Source: Symsagittifera roscoffensis
Lineage: Eukaryota > Xenacoelomorpha > Acoela > Convolutidae
NCBI RefSeq assembly: GCF_963678635.1
Contig: NC_087066.1
Span: forward strand, 64,424,282-64,488,281
Direction: 5' to 3'
DNA length: 64,000 nt
This document shows positions 1 to 11,869 of the stretch, in pieces. How positions within the stretch are numbered: position 1 is the first letter of the stretch; each line of letters begins with the position of its first letter. Made by a program: the position numbers and the translations under genes. A model generated the notes under the pieces. It was given only the letters and a program-made list of their open reading frames with translations. It was not told where the DNA came from and ran no database searches.

Positions 1-2243
1 AGAAATTGTCGATACTGGATAGTGTTGTCTCGTTCAATTTTTCAGGACTATTAAACCATTCATATGGGAAAAATCCTTTCTGCTCTTCTGATCCGTAAGC
101 TTTTAAGAATTTGTCAAGACTGGTAGCTCCACCCAGAAATTTTAGAATATCTAGAAACAAAGAAACTCATTCCCAAAAACTGGTTAGCCTTGCGTATAAC
201 GGATGGTGAACACTTTTTTCATACAAGAGAATTTCGAGCAACTACTCCTTAATCAAATTCAGATCATAACGCGAGCCGTTGAATCCGAAAATAGGTAGAG
301 CTACAACGTACTTATTGAGATCATCTCGCAACTGATAAAGATTTTTTAACGTCACTTTTCCAATATTCAAAACGTTAGAATCAGTTGCGGTTGTGCTTCC
401 CTCCTCAACTCTACTGTTTGCCTTGTCGACTTCTTCTGAGAATTGTTCACACTCAGTTATCTTTTCATTCAGATCGTTAAATACTCGTTCAAAATTTGCA
501 ATGACCAGAACTGAACTCAGCTGACTAACCTCCAGAAGCTTTTCGATAAAATGCCGAACCAATTGTTTTGGGTCAGAATTGCATAAAAAATTACTCCACA
601 ACCAAACGAATAGGAAATGGAAACGCTTATGGGCACATGTCGCCCAATCCATGTAGTCGAATCTGAGTTTTTCAGCGTGTTATCTGCAACTGTGATAGAC
701 TCAAAGTCGAAAAAGGCAAAGTTCGTGAACAACCTGACTTCCTTTTCAACATGAATTCCTATGTCCTCTAGTCGTTCGAAGACAGTTTCTTTCAGTTGGT
801 ACACTCCAGTAGGATAGACATGTTTAATTTTTTCACGACATGTCTTTTTCGATGACAAAAAAAATCGCAGATATGACATCTGAACCATTTTAGTAGGTTG
901 TTGAAATTCTCAGTCCAGCAGATGTGATTATCATAGCGAATTAAGTTTACAATGCGAGAAAAGCGCAGTGCTGATCTTCCCGTCAATTCGCCTACAGTTT
1001 CCCCGTTTTCATCGTAATCAATGTTAAAGAGTTGAATATTGATCTCACAAATATCTTCTAGTATGTAAATATCGTCTTCATAATTCAAAGGCAAGCGCAA
1101 GAAAAAAACATAAGTTATCATGATAAGGGTTGTAATTTGAGCCGGATAATAAACATTTGATAGTTGGATTTCTCAACTTTCTATCTGGGAGATTAATACT
1201 TCGGCAACCGAGGGGAACATTTTTCATCAGGTATAAAAAGAAAGTAACGTTGGTTATAGAAAAATGTTTCCATTTTGTGTCAGGACGATGACAAGTAACG
1301 TTCTCTAGCAAGTCCACATGTTCAAGGCGTTCCTTTAGCGCATCAAGATCACTTTGTTGTGATATGAGAACCGGAAATTGTACACGACCTTTTGCCGCAA
1401 TTCTATTTTTTCGTCTCGGAAGTAAGTGTTTCACAGACTCCATTTCCTGGTGTAGAGACGAATTCGATTGAATTTCACTCAAATCGACTGGTCCCGCCTT
1501 GTAGTGTTTCCGGATTCGTCTATGTTCTTCTCTTTTATGTCTTTGAAGACGATAAAAAGACGAAAAGCCATTTCCGCAAATGTTACAAACGAAAGTTCCA
1601 GATTTGGCATGATTTTTTAGGACATGCACACGAAGTGCATCTTCTGTAGGAAATGATAGTCGACAATCAGAACAATTGTGACTATGCTTATGTTCGATAT
1701 GCCGCTTCAAATTTCTTTTTTTTTAGAGTGAGCTCACATTTAGAACACTTGGTTCTACAATCCGATTGCGGGACCTTTTTCAACTATTGTTGGAATTTGT
1801 GATGTCGTTGTATCTAGCGATAGTTTCTGCTCTGAAAGTAGTGTGACTAAATTGTAAAAATCTTTTCCCGATTCTGAGTTTAAAATACTCTCAGTTTTGT
1901 TAATAAAATGGGACGTCAAATATTGAGGTTTTACAGACAAAGAGTGGGAACTACAGCCAGGTAACACTTTCGATCGGAAGAATTTGAATCGTTTTCTCAA
2001 CAATCTTTTCTTCTCGACGCTAGGACGTTTCAAAACTTTATAAGGGAGACTTCGGTGAAAATCAGCAGCTTTGCACAGATCTTGAATCGTATCACCCTGA
2101 GAGTTGGAGATTACTCTAAAATAATTCAAATTCAAAAGACAATCAACGGATTGATAATAAAATTCACGTAAAGGAATATTCTTCGGAAAATTATGAAAGA
2201 GTTGGTCATGAATAATCAAAACATGGAACATACAATCTGTCAA
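1..2243 (-). pseudogene. Protein-primed DNA polymerase B, N-terminal part (first copy)
   Basis: This is the amino-terminal half of a Polinton family B polymerase, broken into several frames. In minus-strand order there is an N-terminal unknown region (2243-1755) and a block with two C2H2 zinc fingers (1710-1078; CSDC and CNIC cysteine pairs followed by HxxxxH and HxxxxH pairs). Then comes the exonuclease part, with an FDFESI motif (ExoI, about 715) and a FGFNGSRYDLNLI motif (ExoII, about 250-290). These motifs match the proofreading exonuclease of protein-primed polymerases that replicate linear DNA from a terminal protein. Frame changes near 1710, 1090, 850 and 640 break the gene. The polymerase domain lies beyond the window edge. 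Confidence 0.85.
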
Positions 2244-2770
2244 AGTACAATTGGTTTTTGATGTGGAGCTAGCATAAACTCATTAAAGTTTTCAAAAGAA
2301 TCACAATTTGGTTTAAATGAAAGTGAAAGAAAAACTGAACATTTGCTGCTGAGTTGGGAGTAGAAATTAGGAAAGCAAGTTGCGTCACCGCAAGCCATTT
2401 GTTTAAAATGAAAGTGAGATAGAAAAAAAGTATCGAACAGTTACAAAAATCACGTGACAAATTTCAACTCCAGTAAATTGTATGACTGAATTTTAAGCAG
2501 TAAAGGTTGACTAAATTTGAAATATGAGCGCGGGATATAACAGTCAAAAATTAACCAATCAATGTGACGAAATTTAATTTTAAAAAAACTCACACTAACA
2601 ATACTAATCATGTCAGAAAATCAATAGATTTGATTGGTTAGAAGATCTAACTCGGAAAAATCTACAAATACAAGCAGAAAAATCTGATTCTTATTAAGCG
2701 CAACACTCCTGTTTTCAACATTTTCACAAAAAAAACATATCCCAACAAAGGGGAACAATGGAACGAAAAA

Positions 2771-3133
2771 ATGGACCCGTCTGTAGTGAAGCACTTCACA
2801 TCAAAAAATACTGCTGTTCCCAAACCTGAATCAATTTTGCAAAAGTATCGTAGTATCGGACTTATTAAAGATGGCCAAGATTCCAAACTATTCTGGGACT
2901 TTGTTGAGACACCTTCTCGTCTTGTTAGAATTTCCATTCCAAAACAAGAGGAAAATTCCGTTCCCAGTGATTGGATTCATTTGAAAGTTTATAGACAGCA
3001 AGTTACTGGAATGGTTCTTCATCAGATTTTTCTGTTCTCCAGCTTAGAGATGAGAAGATTGCTTCACCAGCTTCCATCGATTGAAGATGAAGCAGAAAAT
3101 TATTATAGAAACTTCTACTATCAGAAACACTAA
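2771..3133 (+). CDS. Unknown 120-aa Polinton protein, first copy
   Basis: This is an open frame of 120 codons starting at an ATG, divergent from the polymerase gene across about 500 bp of AT-rich sequence. I do not recognise the protein. It is basic and polar, has no signal peptide or membrane segment, and ends in a Tyr-rich stretch (ENYYRNFYYQKH). The same protein occurs in the second 4-kb copy with only a few substitutions, so it was probably intact when the region duplicated. Position and orientation suggest an accessory Polinton gene. The open frames further downstream (to about 3577) are in other frames and look like eroded continuation. Confidence 0.5.
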   Translation: MDPSVVKHFTSKNTAVPKPESILQKYRSIGLIKDGQDSKLFWDFVETPSRLVRISIPKQEENSVPSDWIHLKVYRQQVTGMVLHQIFLFSSLEMRRLLHQLPSIEDEAENYYRNFYYQKH

Positions 3134-3402
3134 TCTGCAATCATCAGAAACGCCAAAAACTGTCTAACAGTTCCATTTCCCTCATCAGCAGAAGACGCTC
3201 AAGACTGTGATAAGTTCTTGAGACTGTGATAGAGATGAGAAGATTGCTTTACCAGCTTCCATCGATTGAAGATGAAGCAGAAAATTATTATAGAAACTTC
3301 TACTATCAGAAACACTAATCTGCAATCATCAGAAACCCCAAAAACTGTCTAACAGTTCCATTTCCCTCATCAGCAGAAGACGCTCAAAACTGTGATAAGT
3401 TC
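3046..3402. repeat. Local 172-bp duplication inside the first Polinton copy
   Basis: Bases 3046-3217 and 3231-3402 repeat the 3' end of the 120-aa ORF and its downstream sequence with very few differences. The second 4-kb copy has the segment once (from about 7099). This duplication therefore occurred after, or independently of, the larger one. Confidence 0.9.
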
Positions 3403-3608
3403 TGGGAAATATACGAATCAAACCGATGAAAATTATGTATCGCGTGCGTCTACTACGACACCGTTGACTACTCGCGAACATATTTCCAGTTCAAATTATT
3501 TACGAGACCAACAGAAATCGATTCTTTTTCTAGAAAAGGATGCGTCAGTGTTCGAGTTGATGAGATCAATAAGCTGATATCTACTGTAGAATTTCTCATC
3601 GCTAAAAT

Positions 3609-6297
3609 TATTGACGTACCACCTGTGAGATTTTGTCGAATGTACGAATCATACCAGTAGTCGGCTTTAGCAAAGGGGAAAACTTTTGCATCAGTGGAGG
3701 AATGCAAGATATTATTTGCTAGATTAGGTAATGTTAGTCCAAGCTTTAGCATATCGATGTTTTTCGAATGATAGTAAGCTACCATTCTGTGCATCGCTGT
3801 CATTGTCGGTTCTACATTTTTTTGTTATAATATTCCAGGAAATCTTTGAACACTTGCATATTTTTCTGTTGCCAAATTTTTTCTAACTCCGCGTAATTCT
3901 CTTCTTTCGTCTTTGGTATCTGTTTCAATTTCATTTTTTTAAACTTGCTTCACAGCCATGTCGCTGGTCTTGGAGTCTTCTAAATTCTAGAAAATCTACT
4001 TCGAGAACGTTACTGCATTTGAGTTTGCTGTAGAAAGTGTCGATACTGGATAGTGTTGTCTCGTTCAATTTTTCAGGACTATTAAACCATTCATATGGGA
4101 AAAATCCTTTCTGCTCTTCTGATCCGTAAGCTTTTAAGAATTTGTCAAGACTGGTAGCTCCACCCAGAAATTTTAGAATATCTAGAAACAAAGAAACTCA
4201 TTCCCAAAAACTGGTTAGCCTTGCGTATAACGGATGGTGAACACTTTTTTTCATACAAGAGAATTTCGAGCAACTACTCCTTAATCAAATTCAGATCATA
4301 ACGCGAGCCGTTGAATCCGAAAATAGGTAGAGTTACAACGTACTTATTGAGATCATCTCGCAACTGATAAAGACTTTTTAACGTCACTTTTCCAATATTC
4401 AAAACGTTAGAATCAGTTGCGGTTGTGCTTCCCTCCTCAACTCTACTGTTTGCCTTGTCGACTTCATCTGAGAATTGTTCACACTCAGTTATCTTTTCAT
4501 TCAGATCGTTAAATTTTCGTTCAAAATTTTCAATGACCAGAACTGAACTCAGCTGACTAACCTCCAGAAGCTTTTCGATAAAATGCCGAACCAATTGTTT
4601 TGGGTCAGAATTGCATAAAAAATTACTCCACAACCAAACGAATAGGAAATGGAAACGCTTATGGGTATATGTCGCCCAATCCATGTAGTCGAATCTGAGT
4701 TTTTCAGCGTGTTATCTGCAACTGTGATAGACTCAAAGTCGAAAAAGGCAAAGTTCGTGAACAACCTGACTTCCTTTTCAACATGAATTCCTATGTCCTC
4801 TAGTCGTTCGAAGACAGTTTCTTTCAGTTGGTACACTCCAGTAGGATAGACATGTTTAATATTTTCACGACGTTGTCTTTGGTGATTCAGGAGATTCCGT
4901 GTCGATGACAAAAAAAATCGCAGATATGACATCTGAACCATTTTAGTAGGTTGTTGAAATTCTCAGTCCAGCAGATGTGATTATCATAGCGAATTAAGTT
5001 TACAATGCGAGAAAAGCGCAGTGCTGATCTTCCCGTCAATTCGCCTACAGTTTCCCCGTTTTCATCGTAATCAATGTTAAAGAGTTGAATATTGATCTCA
5101 CAAATATCTTCTAGTATGTAAATATCGTCTTCATAATTCAAAGGCAAGCGCAAGAAAAAAACATAAGTTATCATGATAAGGGTTGTAATTTGAGCCGGAT
5201 AATAAACATTTGATAGTTGGATTTCTCAACTTTCTATCTGGGAGATTAATACTTCGGCAACCGAGGGGAACATTTTTCATCAGGTATAAAAAGAAAGTAA
5301 CGTTGGTTATAGAAAAATGTTTCCATTTTGTGTCAGGACGATGACAAGTAACGTTCTCTAGCAAGTCCACATGTTCAAGGCGTTCCTTTAGCGCATCAAG
5401 ATCACTTTGTTGTGATATGAGAACCGGAAATTGTACACCACATTTTGCCGCAATTCTATTTTTTCGTCTCGGAAGTAAGTGTTTCACAGACTCCATTTCC
5501 TGGTGTAGAGACGAATTCGATTGAATTTCACTCAAATCTACTGGTCCCGCCTTGTAGTGTTTCCGGATTCGTCTATGTTCTTCTCTTTTATGTCTTTGAA
5601 GACGATAAAAAGACGAAAAGCCATTTCCGCAAATGTTACAAACGAAAGTTCCAGATTTGGCATGATTTTTTAGGACATGCACACGAAGTGCATCTTCTGT
5701 AGGAAATGATAGTCGACAATCAGAACAATTGTGACTATGCTTATGTTCGATATGCCGCTTCAAATTTCTTTTTTTTTTAGAGTGAGCTCACATTTAGGAC
5801 ACTTGGTTCTACAATCCGATTGCGGGACCTTTTTCAACTATTGTTGGAATTTGTGATGTCGTTGTATCTAGCGATAGTTTCTGCTCTGAAAGTAGTGTGA
5901 CTAAATTGTAAAAATCTTTTCCCGATTCTGAGTTTAAAATACTCTCAGTTTTGTTAATAAAATGGGACGTCAAATATTGAGGTTTTACAGACAAAGAGTG
6001 GGAACTACAGCCAGGTAACACTTTCGATCAGAAGAATTTGAATCGTTTTCTCAACAATCTTTTCTTCTCGACGCTAGGACGTTTCAAAACTTTATAAGGG
6101 AGACTTCGGTGAAAATCAGCAGCTTTGCACAGATCTTGAATCGTATCACCCTGAGAGTTGGAGATTACTCTAAAATAATTCAAATTCAAAAGACAATCAA
6201 CGGATTGATAATAAAATTCACGTAAAGGAATATTCTTCGGAAAATTATGAAAGAGTTGGTCATGAATAATCAAAACATGGAACATACAATCTGTCAA
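3609..6297 (-). pseudogene. Protein-primed DNA polymerase B (second copy, C-terminus truncated)
   Basis: Same gene as at 1-2243 but extending further into the polymerase domain. Read 6297 to 3609, it has the unknown N-terminal region (6297-5809), C2H2 fingers (5763-5131), the exonuclease segment with FDFESI (about 4748) and FGFNGSRYDLNLI (about 4300), and a thumb/insert-like region (4191-3931; GFFPYEWF and FLKAYG stretches typical of Polinton polymerases). A further block at 3803-3609 contains the conserved LTLPNLAN and IRQNLTGG stretches. The gene stops at the duplication junction, before the catalytic DTD motif, and reading frame changes occur at least six times. It is non-functional in this state. 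Confidence 0.88.
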
Positions 6298-6821
6298 AGT
6301 ACAATTGGTTTTTGATGTGGAGCTAACATAAACTCATTAAAGTTTTCAAAAGAATCACAATTGGGTTTAAATGAAAGTGAAAGAAAAACTGAACATTTGC
6401 TGAGTTGGGAGTAGAAATTAGGAAAGCAAGTTGCGTCACCGCAAGCCATTTGTTTAAAATGAAAGTGAGATAGAAAAAAAGAATCGAACAGTTACAAAAA
6501 TCACGTGACAAATTTCAACTCCAGTAAATTGTATGACTGAATTTTAAGCAGTAAAGTGTGACTAAATTTGAAATATGAGCGCGGGATATAACAGTCAAAA
6601 ATTAACCAATCAATGTGACGAAATTTAATTTAAAAAAACTCTCACTAACAATACTAATCATGTCAGAAAATCAATAGATTTGATTGGTTAGAAGACCTAA
6701 CTCGGAAAAATCTACAAATACAAGCAGAAAAATCTGATTCTTATTAAGCGCAACACTCCTGTTTTCAACATTTTCACAAAAAAAAACATATCCCAACAAA
6801 GGGGAACAATGGAACGAAAAA

Positions 6822-7184
6822 ATGGACCCATCTGTAGTGAAGCACTTCACATCAAAAAATACTGCTGTTCCCAAACCTGAATCATTTTTGCAAAAGTATC
6901 GTAGTATCGGACTTATTAAAGATGGCCAAGATTCCAAACTATTCTGGGACTTTGTTGAGACACCTTCTCGTCTTGTTAGAATTTCCATTCCAAAACAAGA
7001 GGAAAATTCCGTTCCCAGTGATTGGATTCATTTGAAGGTTTATAGACAGCAAGTTACTGGAATGGTTCTTCATCAGATTTTTCTGTTCTCCAGCTTAGAG
7101 ATGAGAAGATTGCTTTACCAGCTTCCATCGATTGAAGATGAAGCAGAAAATTATTATAGAAACTTCTACTATCAGAAACACTAA
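6822..7184 (+). CDS. Unknown 120-aa Polinton protein, second copy
   Basis: This ORF is almost identical to the one at 2771-3133 (same length, a few substitutions such as Ile/Phe and His/Tyr). It stands divergent from the second polymerase copy and heads the plus-strand gene series of the element (ATPase, integrase, capsid, protease). I see no recognisable domain. The downstream frame 7258-7443 continues in a different frame with Ser/Thr-rich sequence and may be the eroded C-terminal part of the same gene. Confidence 0.5.
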   Translation: MDPSVVKHFTSKNTAVPKPESFLQKYRSIGLIKDGQDSKLFWDFVETPSRLVRISIPKQEENSVPSDWIHLKVYRQQVTGMVLHQIFLFSSLEMRRLLYQLPSIEDEAENYYRNFYYQKH

Positions 7185-7579
7185 TCTGCAATCATCAGAA
7201 ACCCCAAAAACTGTCTAACAGTTCCATTTCCCTCATCAGCAGAAGACGCTCAAGACTGTGATAAGTTCTGGGAAAGATACGAATCAAAGCGATGAAAATT
7301 ATGTATCGCGTGCGTCTACTACGACACCGTTGACTACTCGCGAACATATTTCCAGTTCAAATTATTTACGAGACCAACAGAAATCGATTCTTTTTCTAGA
7401 AAAGGATGCGTCAGTGTTCGAGTTGATGAGATCAATAAGATGATATCTACTGTAGAATTTCTCATCGCTGAAATGGTGAGGGAGTGTATTAGAGAAAATC
7501 ATCGGAAAAACGAACATGAATAGATGAACTCTCAATTGAATCTGATTCATTTGTAAGATTGATTTGCTTTTAAAACAGT

Positions 7580-7969
7580 ATGCTTAATATTGGTAAAAAT
7601 TGTCAAATGTTTATTCAAATCAAATATAAAAAAGAATTAAAGTTTTTCCATTTGAATATTTTTGGAACAAATTTAGTACCGAAAAAATTTCAATTGACCC
7701 TCATTGAAGGAAATACTTTACCTAAACAAATCAAATGCGGAGAAAAATATTCAATTTCAAACGGGCGCAGACTTATCATAGTCGATTCAGTTAAAAAGGA
7801 TAGAAAAAAAAACAATAGAATTAATCTCTTCTTTTTTCAGCACAAATCCAACCATTTCGAGATAAAGCAGAGCATTAACTTTTCAGATAAAGAATATACT
7901 GCGTTTTTAAATTTTGTTCATTCTCATACGATTCCCGATTTAGAAATACATTTACTTTTAGAGAATTAA
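7580..7969 (+). CDS. Unknown 129-aa Polinton-region protein
   Basis: Open frame of 129 codons from an ATG, rich in Lys, Asn and Phe, without a signal peptide or transmembrane segment. It lies in the plus-strand series between the 120-aa ORF and the broken exonuclease-like gene. I do not recognise a family. Its length and uninterrupted frame in AT-rich DNA argue that it is, or recently was, coding. The assignment to the Polinton rests on position only. Confidence 0.45.
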   Translation: MLNIGKNCQMFIQIKYKKELKFFHLNIFGTNLVPKKFQLTLIEGNTLPKQIKCGEKYSISNGRRLIIVDSVKKDRKKNNRINLFFFQHKSNHFEIKQSINFSDKEYTAFLNFVHSHTIPDLEIHLLLEN

Positions 7970-8347
7970 TACGAATCTATATATAATCACTCAAAGGAAC
8001 AAAGAGATTTCAACACAATATCTTCAAAACACGGTTAGAAAAATTTTTTCTTATCAGCTTGTCAGGAAATTGACGACTCGGTCTCATTGGATGAGGTGGA
8101 TGAAGACTGTGTTTATGGAGGTATCATTGGGATTGGAAACTCCAAATTGGACTACTTTTTGAGTGTTTAAAATACTAAGATTACATGCAGTTCTTCATGA
8201 TGCGTCAGGATATATGAAGGCGCGTTACGAGAAAAGGCTACTGCTATGCAATACCGTTTCCAGAATTTTTAAATTGTTGCTTTTTCGGGCTTGTGACAGG
8301 ACTAGTTTACTATTTGTACACTAAAACATTTTAACCTAAAATCTATC

Positions 8348-8953
8348 GTGAAGTTAAGTTGTAAGGATAAGAGTTCAATCGTTGTTGTGGATGTGGAGTT
8401 ATTCACAAATGGAGTTGTGAAAGAAATTGGGATTTACAAAAATGGAGCAGCTATTGGTTTGTCATTTCTCCCACCTTATATTATGAGCTTTTTATCCGAT
8501 AAAGAAAGGAGACAGTGTGCTTGGTTGACAAACAATCTCCACAACATCGAATTGAACTCAGGAGAGATTGCTTATCATCACTTACAGGAAACGTTGGATA
8601 TAGTGACAAACTCTGATTCGATCAATTTTTTAACGAACCCCAATGGATCAACAAACAACTGTTACGTTCGCTTAATATCAGACTGTGTTGGCTGGAATGC
8701 ACAGAAAGCACCTGCTAATATCAAAAATTTTTTCAAAAGGTATCGAGAAGTGTAAGCTTTGGAATCAATATTCAACAGAAAATTTTACGATATTGCAGAC
8801 TACGGTTGTCCAAAAATGATTGATGTTTTGATTGATCCTTCGAAATTGTGCAAATGTGACTCCTACCCGGAAAAACATGCCAAAGTCACCAATCATTGTG
8901 CACAAAAAAGCTTTATTTATGGGAACATGGTTACAGAAGCATGTAGAGGATAA
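8348..8953 (+). pseudogene. Conserved Polinton-associated protein, exonuclease-like, one in-frame stop
   Basis: Two stretches, 8348-8755 and 8759-8953, are in the same frame, separated by a single TAA. The first part opens with a VVVDVELF segment followed by KEIGIYKNG, resembling the first acidic motif of DEDD-type exonucleases or RNase H folds. The second part has a GCP motif and a Cys/His cluster (CKCDSYPEKH, HCA). Proteins of this layout occur near Polinton-like genes, but I cannot confirm catalytic residues from sequence alone. The start is not an ATG: the first codon of the open frame is GTG at 8348, so the true N-terminus is probably lost. Confidence 0.4.
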
Positions 8954-9544
8954 TTGGTTCAAACTCAATCTTTTTTAATGATTCAAGTTTGTATTTGTTT
9001 TGGTCATCATTATTCATTTTTTTCAAAAATTATTTATTTATTTGTGGAATAAAAGACGGATTCAACTAATGCGATCACTGCATCTAAATTGCTTTTTGAT
9101 GTAACAAAATGGTGAAAGAATTCCTTGGACAATATGTTCTCAGGAATGTTCTCGCTCTTTTTTTGTTCTTTTCGTTTTAAGTTATAGTGATTATAATTCT
9201 TGTTTTGACAAGTGTATTTCGAATTTTTCTGGCTATCACATGTGAGGATTCATCTGTTTGGGTAGAAATTTTATCAAGTTGTGTCGGTTACGCTTTACGA
9301 TCTCCCCGTCCAGGGTAACTTCCACCTTCAAAACTATAATACGAGCGCTGGGGCCACGCGCGTCGTTGTGAAATTAACTACGGCGTAGTCAAGTTAACAA
9401 CGCTGCGGCGGCGGTTTTAAGATAACAACGGCGGTTCCGGTAATTTTCATCTCAGCGTAGGATTCCCTAATCATTTCAGAATTAAATGTTTTCATTGTTG
9501 GTCTAGAAAAATGAAAAATTATTTCAAGTAAGGAAAGAGTTTTC
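8954..9544. other. Non-coding spacer with a GC-rich repeat patch
   Basis: No gene was seen. Bases 9300-9445 are much more GC-rich than their surroundings and hold three variants of a motif of about 20 bp built on TTAAC-ACGGCG (around 9370, 9393 and 9421). The motif is not explained by the neighbouring Polinton genes. Confidence 0.6.
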
Positions 9545-10420
9545 ATGGCTTTGGTTGGTCCTAGTGGTTCTTGGAAGAGTGTTTTAATCTACATTATGTT
9601 AAAAAATGGAACATTTTCTCCTTTTGGAATAATATTGTTTTTTTTTATCAGTACTATCAACCTCTTTATGATAAAATGCGAGACGAAATTTCAGACCTGG
9701 AATTTATCAAATGTATTGACTTTGAACTTATTGAAAACCTCCCGAATGATGGAACAAATTATCTTCTAATTTTCGGCGATTCCAGTGAAGAATTATGTAA
9801 ACCGTAAGAATTTGACAAGCTGGCAACAACAGGAAGACATAAAAAACTTAATTGTATTTATATCAAACACTATCTATTCCATAAGACACCTACAGGTCGC
9901 GATGCAGAGATTCAAAACACTTATCTAGTTTTATTCAAATCTCCTCGAGATGTAAATCAAATTAGTGTTCTGGCTAGCCAGTTAGGATTAGGTAAAGAGT
10001 TAGTTAAGTGGTATCTTGAGGCGACAGCTGAAAGCTATGGTCATTTAATGATTGACTTATGTCGAAGAACTTCTGATTCGATAAGATACTGTACAGAGTG
10101 TACTTCATTCCCTTCAAAATTTTTTCTACCGAGCAGTAAGGCTCGGATAACAGATATTAATGATAAATCAACAGAACTATTATACTCTGAAGCTTATTCA
10201 AGAATTCAACCCGTCTCTCCAAAAAATTGTCCTCCAAATTGTTCCAAAGAACTTCTCAGATTTTTTTGTGTGTGTGCTGTCAATTTGGTCAAGGGAAACT
10301 TCGAAAACTTTAAAAAGAAGGACATCAAGAAATTTAGAGGAGTTTTAAATCATTTCAAAAAAGACCTCCAAAAAAGAAAGAAAAATTTTTTTTGGCATCA
10401 CCTAAAGGGTTACAGCTGAG
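9545..10420 (+). pseudogene. FtsK/HerA-like genome packaging ATPase
   Basis: This is the packaging ATPase of a Polinton, which pumps DNA into capsids. A Walker A-like GPSGSWKS lies near 9556 (the usual Gly before Lys is Trp). A Walker B-like LLIFGD segment lies near 9766, where the second acidic position is preceded by Gly. Downstream is a conserved block with LVLFKSPRD, QLGLG, and YGHLMIDLCRRTSD (about 9920-10080). The frame changes once between 9600 and 9660, and an in-frame TAA stands at 9805. The frame then runs open to 10420 and ends in a Lys-rich tail. The altered P-loop and the lesions indicate an inactive gene. Confidence 0.82.
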
Positions 10421-10480
10421 CAACCTGTTGACTCGTATAACCATTGAAAAATTGAAATCACAATTTAGAAGCCCATAAGT

Positions 10481-10952
10481 TTGTTCTTATTCCCTTATTT
10501 CTATGGGATCAATTTAACCCTCATAAAAAAGCAGGAGAGAGCACATATTCATTTCCAGACGACGGTTTGTTTCAAAACAACACTGAAACCGAATCAGATA
10601 AAAAAACAAGTAAAAGAAATTGAGAAGCTTTCAAAGGAAATATTTTCGGGAAAAACTGAAGAGGTGGAGCAAAAACTATTATCATTTATTGGGAGCGATC
10701 ATAACAAGAAGAAAATTTTAAACGCTCTTTTAATCTCCAGAAATCAAAATTTCAGCAAATTTGACAATAATTGTAGATAATGTTGATACGCAAATAAACG
10801 TAGCGACATTCATCAACTCAATACGCGGAAAAAAAGCTCAGATATCTGATTTACACAACGTTATTCTTAAAGCCATCGGTTTAACTACTACATTTGTGAA
10901 CAACCCACATGTCGAACAACAACAGGGTTCCTGGCTTCCCTACTCTTTCTGA
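10481..10952 (+). pseudogene. Unknown Polinton protein between ATPase and integrase, frameshifted
   Basis: Two overlapping open frames (10481-10780 and 10761-10952) read as one protein broken by a frameshift. The first is Lys/Glu-rich with coiled-coil-like spacing; the second has the length and position of a small conserved Polinton protein that precedes the integrase. No enzyme motif is visible. The function is unknown. Confidence 0.4.
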
Positions 10953-11869
10953 GAAGCTGAAACTGACAAAATTGTACAGAAAAGGTGAGGCATCCTATGG
11001 TTCAGTTCATAATTTAGCTCGGTTAGGTAAATTACCAATAAGAAAGGTTAAGTTGTTTTTGGAAGGAAAAAAGTGCTTATACCGAGTTTAAACAAGTGAA
11101 AAAAAACATCCTCGTCTTCCGGTTCAATGCAGATATAAAAACGAAATTTGGTGCATGGATTTAGCTCAAGTAGATAAACTTGCTGAACTCAACTCCGGTG
11201 TAAAATATCTGATGACAAGAGTTGATTTGTTCTCAAGGTTTGTAAGAGTGGGTACAATGCGAAACAAAAACGCAGAGACCGCAAAAGCTTGCTTTATTAG
11301 TCCATGTTCTCAGAAAAATGACCTTACTTTTCCGAAAAAAACTATGGATTGATAGTGGTAAAGAGTTTTTGGCAGATTTTAAAAAGTTTTGCGAAGATGC
11401 TGGAATAACAGTATGATAAATTCATACAGAAAAAGGCTCTTTACGCGGAAAGATATATTCAATCCCTCAAAAATATAATGTATAGATATATGGAAGATAA
11501 GGATACTTAAGTACGTTCCAGCTATCCCAAACTTTGTCAAAACCCTCAACTCTAGATTAAACACGACTACCGGACTGGCTCCGGAAAAAGTGGAAAACAA
11601 ACACTTTTTACAGGTTCTTTACTATGGGAAAATCAAAAAGCTTAAAATACAGAAACCTAAATTTGAATTGGGAGACAGTAAGACTAGCATATGATGATTT
11701 TTCTTTCCACAAAGGCTACAAGCCTCAGTTTACCGACAGAAGTTACACGGTGGATAAAATAAGTACAGATCGTCCAATCGTAACATATAAAATAAAGTTG
11801 TCGGAGAACAAAATTCTGGATGGTCGTTATTACGAGCAAGAGTTGCAAAAAGTGAACATTCGACCTTGA
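10909..11869 (+). pseudogene. Retroviral-type (DDE) integrase of the Polinton
   Basis: This is the Polinton integrase, which inserts the element DNA. The N-terminal part (10909-11091) is followed by the catalytic core. WCMDLAQVDKL near 11152 gives the first Asp, and a TRVDLFSRFVRVG stretch follows. The second Asp sits in an IDSGKEFL segment near 11349, and the Glu in an AERYIQSLKN segment near 11449. The C-terminal part (11624-11869) has the F-KGY-P and YYEQELQKV stretches seen in the small barrel domain of these integrases. Stops or frameshifts occur near 11089, 11350, 11415 and 11508, so the gene is broken although all three catalytic residues can still be located. Confidence 0.85.

Larger units (their letters stand above)
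1..7474. repeat. Tandem duplication of the Polinton polymerase end (period 4031 bp)
   Basis: Bases 1-3608 and 4032-7474 are near-identical. They include the minus-strand polymerase N-terminal part, the divergent intergenic region and the plus-strand 120-aa ORF. The first copy starts at or before the window edge. The copies differ by point changes and small indels; for example, the second copy has about 20 extra bases near 4885. The first copy also has a 172-bp internal duplication that the second lacks. Because of the junction at about 3608/3609, the polymerase of the second copy runs into the plus-strand gene of the first and is cut off there. Confidence 0.95.
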
